Below are positions 11,367-21,796 of a stretch of 64,000 nt of DNA, one piece after another (the stretch's first letter is position 1; each line of letters opens with the position of its first letter). The stretch is from Actinomycetospora soli (GTDB lineage: Bacteria > Actinomycetota > Actinomycetes > Mycobacteriales > Pseudonocardiaceae). The stretch covers positions 310,001 through 374,000 of the forward strand of contig NZ_JAJNDA010000005.1 in assembly GCF_021026295.1 (NCBI RefSeq), given 5' to 3'. Under the pieces are notes generated by a model. It was not told the DNA's origin and searched no databases. It saw only the letters and a list, made by a program, of their open reading frames with translations. The position numbers and the translations under genes were made by a program.

Positions 11367-12329
11367 ATGCGTGCCGTTCGCGTGGAGGCCCACGGCGGGC
11401 CCGAGGTCCTGGTCCCGGCCGAGGTGCCCGAGCCCGAGGTGGGCGCGGAGGACGTGCTGGTCGATGTCGCCGCGGCCGGGGTGAACTACATCGACACCTA
11501 CCTGCGCAGCGGGCTCTACCCCGCGACGCTGCCCGCCGTGCCGGGGCTGGAGGGTGCCGGGACGGTGCGGGCGGTCGGGTCGGCGGTGACCGACCTGGCG
11601 GTGGGCGACGTCGTGGCGTTCTGCGACGGCCCGGGCACCTACGCGGAGGCGGCGGCGATCCCGGCGGCGCGGTGCGTTCCGGTGCCCTCCGGCGTGTCGG
11701 TGGACCTCGCGGCGGCCGTGCTCCTGCAGGGGCTGACCGCGCACTACCTGCTGCACGACACGTACGCGGTGCAGCCCGGGGACACCGTGCTCGTGCACGC
11801 CGGGGCGGGCGGCATGGGGCTGCTGCTGTGCCAGATGGCCTCGGCGCTGGGTGCGACGGTGCTCGCGACGACGTCGACGCCGGAGAAGGCGTCGCTCGCC
11901 CGGGCGGCGGGGGCGTCGTCGGTGCTCGGCTACGAGGACTTCGCCGAGGAGGCCCGGTCGCTGACGTCGGGTGCCGGCGTTGCGGCGGTGTACGACGGGG
12001 TGGGCGCGACGACGTTCGACGGGTCGCTGGCCGCGCTGCGGGTGCGGGGTGTGCTGGCGCTCTACGGCGCGGCCTCCGGGCCCGTGCCGCCGGTGGACCC
12101 GCAGCGGCTCAACGCGGCCGGCTCGGTGTACCTGACCCGCCCGTCACTGGGGTGGCACGTGCGGACGACCGCGTCGTTGCGCGCCCGCGCGGCGGAGGTG
12201 TTCGCGGCGGTGGCGGACGGGTCGCTGTCGGTGCGGGTCGGGGCGCGGTACCCCCTCGAGGCGGCCGTGGACGCCCACCGGGACCTCGAGGGGCGGGCCT
12301 CCACGGGGAAGCTGCTGCTGGTGCCGTAG
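11367..12329 (+). CDS. qor: NADPH:quinone reductase, zinc-independent MDR family
   Basis: 320 aa from the ATG at 11367. The medium-chain reductase fold has an N-terminal GroES-like half (NYIDTYLRSGLYP near 50, VPGLEGAGTV near 65) and a Rossmann half with HAGAGGMGLLLCQ near 150. The zinc-binding cysteines of alcohol dehydrogenases are absent, as expected for quinone oxidoreductases. It probably reduces quinones or enals with NADPH. No Shine-Dalgarno; a TAnnnT hexamer 7 nt upstream suggests a leaderless message. The first repeat array starts 32 nt after its stop. Confidence 0.9.
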   Translation: MRAVRVEAHGGPEVLVPAEVPEPEVGAEDVLVDVAAAGVNYIDTYLRSGLYPATLPAVPGLEGAGTVRAVGSAVTDLAVGDVVAFCDGPGTYAEAAAIPAARCVPVPSGVSVDLAAAVLLQGLTAHYLLHDTYAVQPGDTVLVHAGAGGMGLLLCQMASALGATVLATTSTPEKASLARAAGASSVLGYEDFAEEARSLTSGAGVAAVYDGVGATTFDGSLAALRVRGVLALYGAASGPVPPVDPQRLNAAGSVYLTRPSLGWHVRTTASLRARAAEVFAAVADGSLSVRVGARYPLEAAVDAHRDLEGRASTGKLLLVP

Positions 12330-12360
12330 GGGGCGCGGGATGCGCCCATCACCTCCGTGC

Positions 12361-12522
12361 GCGAGTGGTCACTCAGGCAGGTTCTGGGGCTGTCCGACAT
12401 GCATGGTGTGCCAGTCGTGGGGCGTCGGTGGGCCTAGGTGCGCGCCCGGCCCGTCACAGCCGTGCGCGAGTGGTCACTCAGGCAGGTTCCGGGGCTGTCC
12501 GACATGCGTGGTGTGCCAGTCG
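12361..12522. repeat. Repeat array A1: two copies of the ~58-bp unit with one ~47-bp linker
   Basis: Copies begin at 12361 and 12466 (105 bp apart). Each starts GCGAGTGGTCACTCAGGCAG, containing the short palindrome GAGTG-GT-CACTC, passes CAGGTTC, and ends in TGGTGTGCCAGTCG with a TGG-TGTG-CCA palindrome. The second copy stops right after this point and is followed by GCGAGAAA; the last copy of array A2 stops at the same point followed by GCGGAGAAA. The array fills the 238 bp between qor and the nuclease-like gene. Confidence 0.9.
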
Positions 12523-12567
12523 CGAGAAAGGTGGAACCGGTCGCCGGCCGGCGCAGTCCGAGCTGAT

Positions 12568-13443
12568 GTGGAGAACATCAGCGGACCCTTCCGAGCCAGT
12601 GAGGCCGTGGCGGCCGGGCGGATCACCCGAGGACGCCTCGCCGGTCTGGGCACGACACGGCTGTATCCGAACGTCCACCAGCTCACCGACAGCGTGGCCG
12701 GGCCCGACGACCTCATCGGCCGGACACGGGAGGCCGTGCTCTACGTCCGCGGCGAGCCACCCGTGGTGGGCGGCTACGCGGCCACCGAGCTCCACGGGGC
12801 CGACATCGCCCCGCGCGGTACACCCGTGGAGCTGGTCGTCGGTCTGCGCCGGGTCCGACCACGACCGGGCCTGACGATCCGGCGCGACGTCCTGGCTCCG
12901 GCCGACATCGCCGAGGTGGACGGCCTTCTCGTGACGACGCCGGAGCGGACGGCCTGGGACCTCGTCCGGCGGCGCGGATTCGTCGACGGGGTGGTCGCTC
13001 TCGACGCGCTCGCCCGGGTCGGTCGTTTCAGGCCCGAACGTCTGTTGGACCGCCCTGCCGGCGCCCGGGGTGCTCGACGGGTGGCCCCCGCCGTGGAGGC
13101 GTCGGATCCGCGGGCGGGCTCTCGACCGGAGACGGTGATGCGGCTGGCGATGGCGCAGCTCGGCGTCCCGACCCCGACCCTGCAGTTCGAGGTGCGCGAC
13201 GCGCAGGACTTCTTCGTCGCCTTCGTCGACTTCGGGTGGGAAGAGTTCAAAGTCGCGGCCGAGTACCAGGGTGACGTGCACCGGCGGGACCAGGAGCAGT
13301 GGCGGCGCGATCAGTCGCGGTTCGCTGAACTCGCGTCCTGCGGCTGGATCGTGGTGCCCTGCACGGCGGACGACCTGCGGTTCCCGCTCCAGTTCGTCCG
13401 CCGACTGTGCAAGACCCTCGCCCTGCGTGGGTGCGTCCTCTGA
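12568..13443 (+). CDS. AbiEi/DUF559-like protein with a Vsr-type nuclease domain
   Basis: About 291 aa from a GTG at 12568; the start is uncertain because no ribosome site is visible, and codons farther upstream lie in repeat array A1. The N-terminal half (SEAVAAGRITRGRLAGL, then RLYPNV and GGYAATELHG) resembles the AbiEi antitoxin-like region seen in many actinobacterial singletons. The C-terminal half resembles the Vsr/DUF559 nuclease fold: VDF at 220-222 (Asp221), KVAAEYQGD with Glu232 and Gln234, then RDQSRF and VPCTADDL. No partner toxin (AbiEii nucleotidyltransferase) is adjacent. The gene is enclosed by repeat arrays A1 and A2, and is absent from the corresponding mycobacterial interval as I recall it. 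Function unknown. Confidence 0.75.
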   Translation: MENISGPFRASEAVAAGRITRGRLAGLGTTRLYPNVHQLTDSVAGPDDLIGRTREAVLYVRGEPPVVGGYAATELHGADIAPRGTPVELVVGLRRVRPRPGLTIRRDVLAPADIAEVDGLLVTTPERTAWDLVRRRGFVDGVVALDALARVGRFRPERLLDRPAGARGARRVAPAVEASDPRAGSRPETVMRLAMAQLGVPTPTLQFEVRDAQDFFVAFVDFGWEEFKVAAEYQGDVHRRDQEQWRRDQSRFAELASCGWIVVPCTADDLRFPLQFVRRLCKTLALRGCVL

Positions 13444-13450
13444 GAGGCCC

Positions 13451-13920
13451 GCGAGTGGTCGCTGAGGCAGGTTCGGGCGGTGCCGGGCCTGCGTGGTGTG
13501 CCAGTCGTGGGGGTGGAGGTCGGTGGGCGCCGGAGCCGACCCGGGCCGCTGCGCGAGTGGTCGCTGAGGCAGGTTCGGGCGGTGCCGGGCCTGCGTGGTG
13601 TGCCAGTCGTGGGGGTGGAGGTCGGTGGGCGCCGGAGCCGACCCGGGCCGGTCCCGCGAGTGGTCGCTGAGGCAGGTTCGGGCGGTGCCGGGCCTGCGTG
13701 GTGTGCCAGTCGTGGGGGTGGGGGTCGGCGGGTGCGCGAGCCAACCCGGGCCGGTCCCGCGAGTGGTTGCTCAGGCAGGTTCGGGCGGTGCTGGACCTGC
13801 GTGGTGTGCCAGTCGTGGGGGTGGAGGTCGGCGGGTGCGCGAGCCAACCCGGGCCGGTCCCGCGAGTGGTCACTCAGGCAGGTTCGGGCGGTGCCGGACC
13901 TGCGTGGTGTGCCGGTCGCG
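13451..13920. repeat. Repeat array A2: five copies of the ~58-bp unit with four ~45-bp linkers
   Basis: Copies begin at 13451, 13553, 13656, 13759 and 13862 (spacing 102-103 bp). Linkers are near-identical to one another (unlike CRISPR spacers) and contain GGTCGG and CCGACC, which can pair. The fifth copy ends after GTGTGCCGGTCG, the same end point as in array A1, 20 bp before the ctaB stop. The array fills the convergent gap between the nuclease-like gene and ctaB and may serve as a bidirectional terminator. The open frames running through it repeat with the DNA and are not taken as genes. Confidence 0.92.
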
Positions 13921-13941
13921 GAGAAACCGACGGCGGACGAG

Positions 13942-14898
13942 CTAGAAGGGCCAGCCGAAGACGGGCCACCCGAACGCCGAGTCCACGGCCACCGCGACGA
14001 ACAGACCCGTGAGGTACGTGTTGGACAGGTGGAACAGGCGCATCGAGTTCACGACCTCGTCGCGGTGCACGGCCCGGTCGAGCCGGTGCGCGGCGACGAG
14101 GAACCACGCGCCCCCGACGACGGCGGTCACGAGGTAGATCCACGAGGTCGCGGGCACCAGCAACACCGACCACGCCACCATCGCCCACGAATAGAGGACG
14201 ATCTGGCGCGAGACCCGCTGCGGCGCGGCGACGACCGGGAGCATCGGGACGCCCGCGGCGGCGTACTCGTCGCGGTAGCGCATCGCGAGGGCCCAGAAGT
14301 GCGGGGGCGTCCAGAAGAAGATGATCCCGAACAGCACCAGCGCGGGCCACTCCACGGTGCCCGTGACGGCCGCCCAGCCGATCACCACGGGCATGCAGCC
14401 GGCGGCGCCGCCCCAGACGATGTTCTGCGAGGTCCGGCGCTTGAGCACCAGCGTGTAGACCACGATGTAGAAGGCGATCGCGGCGACGGACAGGGCCGCG
14501 GCGACCCAGTTGGCCGTCAGGCCCAGCCACACCGCGGAGAGCGCACCGAGCACGAGGCCGAACACGAGCGCGTGCGAGCGTGGGACGGCGTCCCGCGCCA
14601 GGGGGCGCTTGCGGGTGCGCGCCATCTTGGCGTCGATGTCGGCGTCGATCACGCAGTTCAGCGCGTGGGCGCTGGCCGCCGCGGCGGCCCCGCCGAGCAG
14701 CACCGCCAGGACCAACCACAGCGACGGCACCGCGCGCTGGGCGAGCATCATCGCCGGCACGGTGACCACGAGCAGCTGCTCGATGATCCGGGCCTTCGTC
14801 AGCGCGAGGTACGCGCGGACGGTGGCCGCGGAGCGGGCCCAGTACCCGCCGAGCCTGGTCCTCGCCCCCGTCGGCGTCGGACCGACCGCCGTGCTCAC
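13942..14898 (-). CDS. ctaB: Protoheme IX farnesyltransferase (heme O synthase)
   Basis: 318 aa UbiA-family membrane prenyltransferase that adds farnesyl to heme B, giving heme O. The first Asp-rich motif is [20 protein letters not shown] and the second region is [15 protein letters not shown]; about nine hydrophobic segments. It supplies CtaA. The GTG start is at 14898; tkt is divergent to the right across 448 bp. The gene ends against repeat array A2. Confidence 0.95.
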   Translation of the reverse strand: MSTAVGPTPTGARTRLGGYWARSAATVRAYLALTKARIIEQLLVVTVPAMMLAQRAVPSLWLVLAVLLGGAAAAASAHALNCVIDADIDAKMARTRKRPLARDAVPRSHALVFGLVLGALSAVWLGLTANWVAAALSVAAIAFYIVVYTLVLKRRTSQNIVWGGAAGCMPVVIGWAAVTGTVEWPALVLFGIIFFWTPPHFWALAMRYRDEYAAAGVPMLPVVAAPQRVSRQIVLYSWAMVAWSVLLVPATSWIYLVTAVVGGAWFLVAAHRLDRAVHRDEVVNSMRLFHLSNTYLTGLFVAVAVDSAFGWPVFGWPF

Positions 14899-15346
14899 CC
14901 GATCACCCGGTCCTCTCAGGCGTTCGGCGGCCCAGCGGGCCGCCTCCTACACGCTGTCGTGGATTGCAGTCTGCACCCCGGGCGTCCCTCGCGCTCGCCC
15001 GCCCCCCGGCAGGGGGTGGTGGTGCGGGACACGTCACCCGCGCGGACGCGCGTGACGGGAGCAGGACGTGATCGTAGAGGGCGCTGCGTCGTGCCCGGTC
15101 GGCGCCCGTCGCGGCGTGTCCGCGCAGCGCCGAGCGGGTATCTGCGCGTGAGGGACTCCGACGGTCCACCGCAGCGCCACCCCGACGTGACAGCATGGGC
15201 TCGACGGACATTCCGGATCGATCCAGATCGCACCGGCGCGACCCGGCCCACCGGGGCGCCCGCCCTGCGGACGAGTCGACCCGGACCACCGGGACGCGAC
15301 CACCCGAACGCGGCCCACCGACGTGAGACACAGGGAGAGCAGGTTC
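14899..15346. other. Divergent ctaB / tkt intergenic region
   Basis: 448 bp without a credible gene. It holds a hairpin GGCGGCCC-AGC-GGGCCGCC (14926-14944) in the ctaB leader, an imperfect inverted repeat around GTCACCCGCGCGGACGCGCG (from 15034), and ATCGTA at 15071-15076 (TACGAT on the minus strand), a possible ctaB -10. For tkt only the Shine-Dalgarno (AGGGAGAG, 15332-15339) is clear. No riboswitch recognised. Confidence 0.4.
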
Positions 15347-17470
15347 GTGACCACGACCGAGAGCACCCACCCGGCGAGCGAGTCGCCCGAGGAGATCGAA
15401 GCCCTCACCACCCCGCACCGTCCCGACGACTGGTCCGACCTCGACCAGCGCGCCGTCGACACGGTCCGCGTGCTCGCCGCCGACGCGGTGCAGAAGGTCG
15501 GCAACGGTCACCCCGGCACGGCCATGTCGCTGGCGCCGCTCGCCTACACGCTGTTCCAGCACACGATGACGCACGACCCGGCCGACGCGGACTGGCCGGG
15601 CCGCGACCGCTTCGTGCTCTCCGCGGGCCACTCCAGCCTCACGCTCTACATCCAGCTCTTCCTCTCGGGCTACGGCCTCGAGATGACCGACCTCGAGCAG
15701 CTGCGGACCTGGGGCTCGAAGACGCCGGGCCACCCCGAGCACGGCTACACGACCGGGGTCGAGATCACGACGGGGCCGCTCGGCCAGGGCCTCGCCTCCA
15801 GCGTCGGCATGGCGATGGCCGCCCGCCGCGAGCGCGGGCTGTGGGACCCCGAGGCGGCGCCCGGCGAGAGCCCCTTCGACCACTTCGTCTACGTGATCGC
15901 CTCCGACGGGGACATCGAGGAGGGCGTCACCGCCGAGGCGAGCTCGATCGCGGGCCGCCAGCAGCTCGGCAACCTGATCGTCTTCTACGACGACAACCAC
16001 ATCTCGATCGAGGACGACACGTCCGTCGCGCTGTCCGAGGACGTCGTCGGGCGCTACGAGGCCTACGGCTGGCACACCCAGGTGGTGCGCGGCGGCGAGA
16101 ACGTCGTCGGCATCCGCGAGGCCATCGAGAACGCCAAGGCCGAGACCGGCCGGCCCAGCTTCATCGCGCTGCGCACGGTCATCGGCTACCCCGCGCCGGA
16201 GAAGATGAACACCGGTGCCGCGCACGGCGCCGCCCTCGGCGACGACGAGGTGGCCGAGGTCAAGAAGATCCTCGGCTTCGACCCGGAGAAGTCCTTCCAG
16301 ATCGAGGACGAGGTCCTGGCGCACGCCCGCGAGGTCAAGGAGCGCGGTCGTCAGGCGCACGAGGCCTGGACGAAGAAGTTCGACGACTGGGCGCAGGCCA
16401 ACCCGGAGCGGCGCGAGCTGTTCGACCGGATGGCGAAGCGCGAGCTGCCGTCCGGCTGGGCGGACGCGCTGCCCACCTGGACCACCGACGACAAACCGCT
16501 CGCGACCCGCAAGGCGCTGCAGCAGATCCTCGGTGCCGTGGGCCCGCAGCTGCCGGAGCTGTGGGGCGGCTCGGCCGACCTCGCCGAGAGCAACAACACG
16601 ACGATCCCCGACTCGCCGTCGTTCGGGCCCGCGAGCGTCGAGACGAACAACTGGGGGCAGATGAGCCCCTACGGCCGCGTCCTGCACTTCGGTGTCCGCG
16701 AGCACGCGATGGGCTCGATCCTCAACGGGATCGCCCTGCACGGCGGCACGCGGGTGTTCGGCGGCACCTTCCTCATCTTCTCCGACTACATGCGGCCCCC
16801 GGTCCGCCTGGCGGCGCTGATGAACCTGAACACCACCTACATCTGGACCCACGACTCGATCGGTCTCGGCGAGGACGGCCCGACCCACCAGCCGATCGAG
16901 CAGCTCGCGAGCCTGCGGGCCATCCCGCGCATGTCGGTCGTGCGGCCCGCCGACCCGAACGAGACCGCGTACGCGTTCAAGGCGGTCCTGGACAACCCGA
17001 CCGGCCCGGCCGGCCTGGCGCTCACCCGCCAGAACCTCCCGGTGCTGGAGCACACCTCGGCCGAGGGCGTCGCACGCGGCGGCTACGTGCTCGAGGACGC
17101 CTCCGGCGACCCGCAGGTCGTCATCGTGGCCACCGGCTCGGAGGTGCAGCTCGCGGTCGAGGCCCGGAAGACCCTCGAGGCCGACGGCGTTCCCACCCGT
17201 TTGGTGTCCATGCCCTGCCTCGACTGGTTCGAGAACCAGGACGCGGACTACCAGGAGAGCGTCATCCCGTCGTCGGTGACCGCCCGCGTCTCCGTCGAGG
17301 CCGGCGTGGCGCAGCCCTGGTACCGCCTGCTGGGCACCACGGGCGAGCCCGTCTCCATCGAGCACTTCGGTGCCAGCGCGGACTACAAGACCCTGTTCGA
17401 GAAGTTCGGTTTCACCGCCGAGGCCGTCGTCGACGCCGCCCGCCGCTCGCTGGCGCGCGCGTCGAAGTGA
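15347..17470 (+). CDS. tkt: Transketolase
   Basis: 707 aa, thiamine diphosphate enzyme moving two-carbon units between sugar phosphates. The GTG at 15347 is preferred over one at 15323 because AGGGAGAG precedes it. Seen: [13 protein letters not shown] near the N-terminus, the ThDP motif [13 protein letters not shown] followed by DDNHIS, and the transketolase signature region [13 protein letters not shown]. First gene of the pentose phosphate operon tkt-tal-pgi-zwf-opcA-pgl; tal follows after 29 nt. Confidence 0.97.
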   Translation: MTTTESTHPASESPEEIEALTTPHRPDDWSDLDQRAVDTVRVLAADAVQKVGNGHPGTAMSLAPLAYTLFQHTMTHDPADADWPGRDRFVLSAGHSSLTLYIQLFLSGYGLEMTDLEQLRTWGSKTPGHPEHGYTTGVEITTGPLGQGLASSVGMAMAARRERGLWDPEAAPGESPFDHFVYVIASDGDIEEGVTAEASSIAGRQQLGNLIVFYDDNHISIEDDTSVALSEDVVGRYEAYGWHTQVVRGGENVVGIREAIENAKAETGRPSFIALRTVIGYPAPEKMNTGAAHGAALGDDEVAEVKKILGFDPEKSFQIEDEVLAHAREVKERGRQAHEAWTKKFDDWAQANPERRELFDRMAKRELPSGWADALPTWTTDDKPLATRKALQQILGAVGPQLPELWGGSADLAESNNTTIPDSPSFGPASVETNNWGQMSPYGRVLHFGVREHAMGSILNGIALHGGTRVFGGTFLIFSDYMRPPVRLAALMNLNTTYIWTHDSIGLGEDGPTHQPIEQLASLRAIPRMSVVRPADPNETAYAFKAVLDNPTGPAGLALTRQNLPVLEHTSAEGVARGGYVLEDASGDPQVVIVATGSEVQLAVEARKTLEADGVPTRLVSMPCLDWFENQDADYQESVIPSSVTARVSVEAGVAQPWYRLLGTTGEPVSIEHFGASADYKTLFEKFGFTAEAVVDAARRSLARASK

Positions 17471-17499
17471 CCTCCGGAGCGACGCGAAGTGAGGACATC

Positions 17500-18621
17500 A
17501 TGAGCTCCACCCCCCTGGCGGACCTGTCGGCCGCCGGCGTCTCCATCTGGCTCGACGACCTGTCCCGCCAGCGCATCATGAGCGGCAACCTGGCCGAGCT
17601 CATCGAGCGCAAGCACGTCGTCGGGGTCACCTCGAACCCGTCGATCTTCCAGGCGGCGCTCGCCGACGCGGACCACTACGCCGAGCAGCTCGACGACCTC
17701 GCACGCCGCGGCGCCTCGGTCGAGGACGCCGTCCGCGAGATCACCACCGACGACGTGCGGCACGCCTGCGACATCTTCCGCAACGTCTACAGCGAGACCG
17801 CGGGCAAGGACGGCCGCGTCTCGCTCGAGGTCGACCCGCGCAGCGCGCACGACACCGAGAAGACCGTCGCCGAGGCCGTCGACCTCTGGAAGACCGTCGA
17901 CCGCCCCAACCTGATGATCAAGATCCCGGCCACCCCCGAGGGGCTCCCGGCGATCACCCGCGTGCTCGCCGAGGGCATCAGCGTCAACGTCACGCTGATC
18001 TTCTCGGTCGACCGCCACCGCGCCGTCATGGACGCCTTCCTCGCCGGCATGGAGCAGGCCCGCAGCAACGGGCACGACCTGTCGGCCATGGGCTCCGTGG
18101 CGTCGTTCTTCGTCTCCCGCGTGGACACCGAGGTGGACAAGCGGCTCGAGGCGATCGGCACCGACGCCGCCCTGGCCCTGCGCGGCACGGCAGCCGTGGC
18201 CAACGCCCGGCTCGCCTACCAGGCCTACCTCGACACGTTCTCCACCGAGCGCTGGGCGACCCTCAAGGGCGCCGGCGCGACCGTGCAGCGTCCGCTCTGG
18301 GCGTCGACGGGCGTGAAGAACAAGGCCTACCCGGACACGCTCTACGTGACCGAGCTGGTGGCCCCGGACACCGTGAACACGATGCCCGAGGCGACCCTCG
18401 ACGCGTTCGCCGACCACGGCGAGCTGCACGGCGACGCCGTCTCCGGCACCGCCGACGCCGCGGGCGAGGTGTTCGCCGCGCTCGCCGACGTCGGGATCGA
18501 CGTCGACGACGTCTACCAGGTGCTCGAGGACGAGGGCGTCGACAAGTTCGAGAAGGCCTGGACGGAGCTCCTGGAGACCATCTCCGAGCAGCTCACGCGG
18601 CGCAGCCCGGAGCAGTCGTGA
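17500..18621 (+). CDS. tal: Transaldolase
   Basis: 373 aa, moving a dihydroxyacetone unit through a Schiff-base lysine, seen in [12 protein letters not shown] (about residue 140). The N-terminal motif [13 protein letters not shown] is the transaldolase signature. Length equals the usual actinobacterial form. The reading frame stays open far upstream through tkt, which is only a GC-content effect; ATG at 17500 with GAGGA upstream is the start. The stop overlaps pgi by 4 nt. Confidence 0.97.
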   Translation: MSSTPLADLSAAGVSIWLDDLSRQRIMSGNLAELIERKHVVGVTSNPSIFQAALADADHYAEQLDDLARRGASVEDAVREITTDDVRHACDIFRNVYSETAGKDGRVSLEVDPRSAHDTEKTVAEAVDLWKTVDRPNLMIKIPATPEGLPAITRVLAEGISVNVTLIFSVDRHRAVMDAFLAGMEQARSNGHDLSAMGSVASFFVSRVDTEVDKRLEAIGTDAALALRGTAAVANARLAYQAYLDTFSTERWATLKGAGATVQRPLWASTGVKNKAYPDTLYVTELVAPDTVNTMPEATLDAFADHGELHGDAVSGTADAAGEVFAALADVGIDVDDVYQVLEDEGVDKFEKAWTELLETISEQLTRRSPEQS

Positions 18622-20264
18622 GCGCCCCCGTCGAGGCCCCGCTGACGGTCTCCGTGGTCGACGCGCAGCTCGCGGAGGCCGCGTCGGCCCTCGTCGAGAA
18701 GCTGGTGACCGACGAGGTCGCGTCGAAGCTGGCCCGGCAGGACGACACCCTGTGGGGGCCCGACGCGCGCGACGAGGCGTCGAAGCGGCTGTCGTGGGTG
18801 ACGCTGTACGAGTCGTCGAAGCCGCTGGTGGAGCGCCTGACCGCGCTGCGGGGCGACCTGCACGCCGAGGGTGTCGACCGCGTCGTCCTCGCCGGCATGG
18901 GCGGCTCGTCGCTGGCGCCCGAGGTCATCTGCCACACCCGGTCGGGCTCGGCCGTCGGCGGCCGGCACCCGATCACGGTGCTCGACACGACCGACCCCGG
19001 CCAGGTCACCGACGCCCTCGCCGGCGACCTCGCGCGCACCGTCCTGGTGGTCAGCTCGAAGTCCGGCGGGACGGTCGAGACCGACAGCCAGCGTCGCGTG
19101 TTCGCCGAGCAGTTCGCGGCGAACGGGATCGACGCCGCGAGCCGCATGGTCGTGGTGACCGACCCGGGCACCAAGCTCGGCGACCTCGCGGCCGAGCAGG
19201 GCTACCGCACGACCGTGGAGGCGGACCCCAACGTCGGAGGGCGCTACTCGGCGCTCACCGCGTTCGGCCTCGTGCCGAGCGCGCTCGCGGGCGTCGACGT
19301 CGGCGGCCTGCTCGACGAGGCCGCCGCGGCGGCCCCGGAGCTGCAGCGCGACTCCGCCGACAACCCGGCGATCCAGCTGGGCGCCGCCCTGGCGGCCGCG
19401 CACAACGCGGGCGCGGAGAAGGTCGTGCTGGCCGACTCGGGCTCCGGCCTGATCGGGTTCGGGGACTGGGCCGAGCAGCTCATCGCCGAGTCCACCGGCA
19501 AGCAGGGCCTCGGGCTGCTCCCCGTCGTCGTCGAGTCGCCGGACGCCCCGGGCTTCGCCGACCACGGGCGCGACGCGACCACCGTGACGATCGGACCCGC
19601 CGTCGGGAACGCGAAGATCGCGACCGAGGGGTCGCTCGGGGCGCAGTTCCTGCTGTGGGAGACCGCGGTGGCCCTGGCGGGCCGCCTGATCGGGATCAAC
19701 CCGTTCGACCAGCCCGACGTCGAGTCGGCCAAGCAGGCCACGCGCGACCTCCTCGGCGGGGACGGCGCCACCGGCTCCGACGAGGCGCCCGTGCTCGTGG
19801 AGGGCGCGGTGGAGGTCCGCGGCGAGTGGCTGCGCTCCCCCGCCACCCTCACCGAGGCGCTCCAGCAGCTGATCGACCAGGCCCCCGACGGCGGGTACGT
19901 CGCGGTCCAGGCCTATCTCGACCGGCTCGACGACGCCTCGGCCGAGGTGCTGCGTCCGGAGATCGCGAAGAACACGGGGCTGCAGACCACCTTCGGGTGG
20001 GGCCCCCGGTTCCTGCACTCCACCGGCCAGTACCACAAGGGCGGGCACCAGAACGGCGTGTTCCTGCAGATCACGGGGTCGGTTGCCGACGACCTGGCGA
20101 TCCCGGACCAGCCGTTCACCTTCGGCGAGCTGCAGCACGCGCAGGCCGCCGGGGACGCCCAGGTGATCTCGCAGCACGGCCGCCCCGTCCTGCGCCTGCA
20201 CCTGGCCGACCGGGCCGCCGGGCTCGTCGCCCTGACGAACGCGGTCGCCGAGGTCGGTCGGTGA
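18618..20264 (+). CDS. pgi: Glucose-6-phosphate isomerase (SIS-domain type)
   Basis: 548 aa. Sugar-isomerase motifs are [12 protein letters not shown] (near 93), [15 protein letters not shown] (near 145), and a C-terminal [18 protein letters not shown] with the catalytic His region. It resembles the isomerase half of bifunctional transaldolase/isomerases rather than classic long Pgi. Coupled to tal and zwf by 4-nt overlaps, it feeds glucose 6-phosphate and fructose 6-phosphate exchange directly within this operon. Confidence 0.9.
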   Translation: MSAPVEAPLTVSVVDAQLAEAASALVEKLVTDEVASKLARQDDTLWGPDARDEASKRLSWVTLYESSKPLVERLTALRGDLHAEGVDRVVLAGMGGSSLAPEVICHTRSGSAVGGRHPITVLDTTDPGQVTDALAGDLARTVLVVSSKSGGTVETDSQRRVFAEQFAANGIDAASRMVVVTDPGTKLGDLAAEQGYRTTVEADPNVGGRYSALTAFGLVPSALAGVDVGGLLDEAAAAAPELQRDSADNPAIQLGAALAAAHNAGAEKVVLADSGSGLIGFGDWAEQLIAESTGKQGLGLLPVVVESPDAPGFADHGRDATTVTIGPAVGNAKIATEGSLGAQFLLWETAVALAGRLIGINPFDQPDVESAKQATRDLLGGDGATGSDEAPVLVEGAVEVRGEWLRSPATLTEALQQLIDQAPDGGYVAVQAYLDRLDDASAEVLRPEIAKNTGLQTTFGWGPRFLHSTGQYHKGGHQNGVFLQITGSVADDLAIPDQPFTFGELQHAQAAGDAQVISQHGRPVLRLHLADRAAGLVALTNAVAEVGR

Positions 20265-21796
20265 CTGCCCCCGCCTCGTGGCGCAACCCGCTGCGGGACG
20301 AGCGGGACAAGCGCCTGCCGCGGATCGCCGGCCCGAGCGGCCTCGTGCTGTTCGGGATCACCGGTGACCTCGCGCGCAAGAAGCTCATGCCCGCGATCTA
20401 CGACCTCGCGAACCGGGGGCTGCTGCCGCCCGGCTTCGCGCTGGTCGGCTTCGCCCGCCGCGCCTGGTCGCACGAGGACTTCGCCGAGATCGTCTACGAC
20501 GCGGTGCGCCAGCACTCGCGCACGCCGTTCCGCTCCGAGGTGTGGGACCGCCTCGCCGAGGGGCTGCGGTTCGTGCAGGGCACCTTCGACGACGACGCCG
20601 CGTTCGACCGCCTCGCCGACACCGTCGCCGAGCTGGACACCGAGCGCGGCACGAACGGCAACCACGCGTTCTACCTGTCGATCCCGCCCGACGCGTTCCC
20701 GACGGTGTGCAAGCAGCTCTCCCGGGCCGGTCTGGCGGACTCGACCGAGGACGCGTGGCGGCGGGTCGTCATCGAGAAGCCCTTCGGGCACGACCTGGCG
20801 TCGGCCCGGGAGCTGAACGCGATCGTCAACGACGTCTTCCCCGAGCAGTCGGTGTTCCGCATCGACCACTACCTCGGCAAGGAGACGGTGCAGAACCTGC
20901 TCGCGCTGCGCTTCGCCAACGAGCTGTTCGAGCCGATCTGGAACGCCCACCACGTCGACCACGTGCAGATCACGATGGCCGAGGACATCGGCGTGGGCGG
21001 CCGGGCCGGTTACTACGACGGCATCGGCGCGGCCCGGGACGTCATCCAGAACCACCTCCTGCAGCTCCTCGCGCTCACCGCGATGGAGGAGCCGCTGTCG
21101 TTCTCCCCCGACGACCTGCGCGAGGAGAAGATCAAGGTCCTCTCCGCCACGTCGCTCGTGGAGCCGTTGGAGGAGACGACCGCCCGGGGCCAGTACGCGG
21201 GCGGGTGGCAGGGCTCCACCGAGGTGAAGGGCCTGCAGCAGGAGGAGGGCTTCCCGCCCGACTCGGTCACCGAGACCTACGCGGCGATCACCTGCGCCGT
21301 GAACACCCGGCGGTGGGCGGGCGTGCCGTTCTACCTGCGCACCGGCAAGCGGCTCGGCCGCCGCGTCACCGAGATCGCCGTGGTGTTCAAGCGGGCGCCG
21401 CACCTGCCCTTCGACCAGACGATGACCGAGGAGCTGGGGCAGAACGCCCTGGTGGTGCGCGTGCAGCCGGACGAGGGCGTCACGCTGCGGTTCGGCTCGA
21501 AGGTCCCGGGCTCGGGCATGGAGGTCCGCGACGTCACCATGGACTTCGGGTACGGCACCGCGTTCACCGAGGCCTCCCCCGAGGCCTACGAGCGGCTGCT
21601 GCTCGACGTCCTGCTCGGCGAGCCGTCGCTGTTCCCGACCAACACCGAGGTCGAGCTGTCCTGGCGCATCCTCGACCCGGTGATCACCAAGTGGCACCGC
21701 GAGGGCTCCCCGGACCACTACGCGGCGGGCACCTGGGGCCCGCCGTCGGCCGACGAGCTGCTCTCGCGGACCGGGCGTGTCTGGAGGCGACCGTGA
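20261..21796 (+). CDS. zwf: Glucose-6-phosphate 1-dehydrogenase
   Basis: 511 aa from the GTG overlapping pgi. NADP-binding fingerprint GITGDLARKKLMPAIYDL and the active-site signature RIDHYLGKETVQN are intact. It makes 6-phosphogluconolactone and NADPH, the committed step. OpcA, encoded next with a 4-nt overlap, is its assembly or allosteric partner in actinobacteria. Confidence 0.98.
   Translation: MTAPASWRNPLRDERDKRLPRIAGPSGLVLFGITGDLARKKLMPAIYDLANRGLLPPGFALVGFARRAWSHEDFAEIVYDAVRQHSRTPFRSEVWDRLAEGLRFVQGTFDDDAAFDRLADTVAELDTERGTNGNHAFYLSIPPDAFPTVCKQLSRAGLADSTEDAWRRVVIEKPFGHDLASARELNAIVNDVFPEQSVFRIDHYLGKETVQNLLALRFANELFEPIWNAHHVDHVQITMAEDIGVGGRAGYYDGIGAARDVIQNHLLQLLALTAMEEPLSFSPDDLREEKIKVLSATSLVEPLEETTARGQYAGGWQGSTEVKGLQQEEGFPPDSVTETYAAITCAVNTRRWAGVPFYLRTGKRLGRRVTEIAVVFKRAPHLPFDQTMTEELGQNALVVRVQPDEGVTLRFGSKVPGSGMEVRDVTMDFGYGTAFTEASPEAYERLLLDVLLGEPSLFPTNTEVELSWRILDPVITKWHREGSPDHYAAGTWGPPSADELLSRTGRVWRRP

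Noticed and set aside
12340-12567. Longer N-terminus of the nuclease-like protein through array A1
   Set aside because: It would encode two copies of the repeat; the family-like sequence begins only after 12568.
13451-13920. CRISPR-like array (repeat of ~58 bp with ~45-bp linkers and terminal truncated unit)
   Set aside because: The linkers are nearly identical to one another, the repeat is too long, and no cas genes are present. It is a tandem repeat.
13480-18621. Very long open frame continuing into tal
   Set aside because: It runs through the repeat array, antisense to ctaB and out of frame over tkt. It stays open only because stops are rare in GC-rich DNA; tal starts at 17500.
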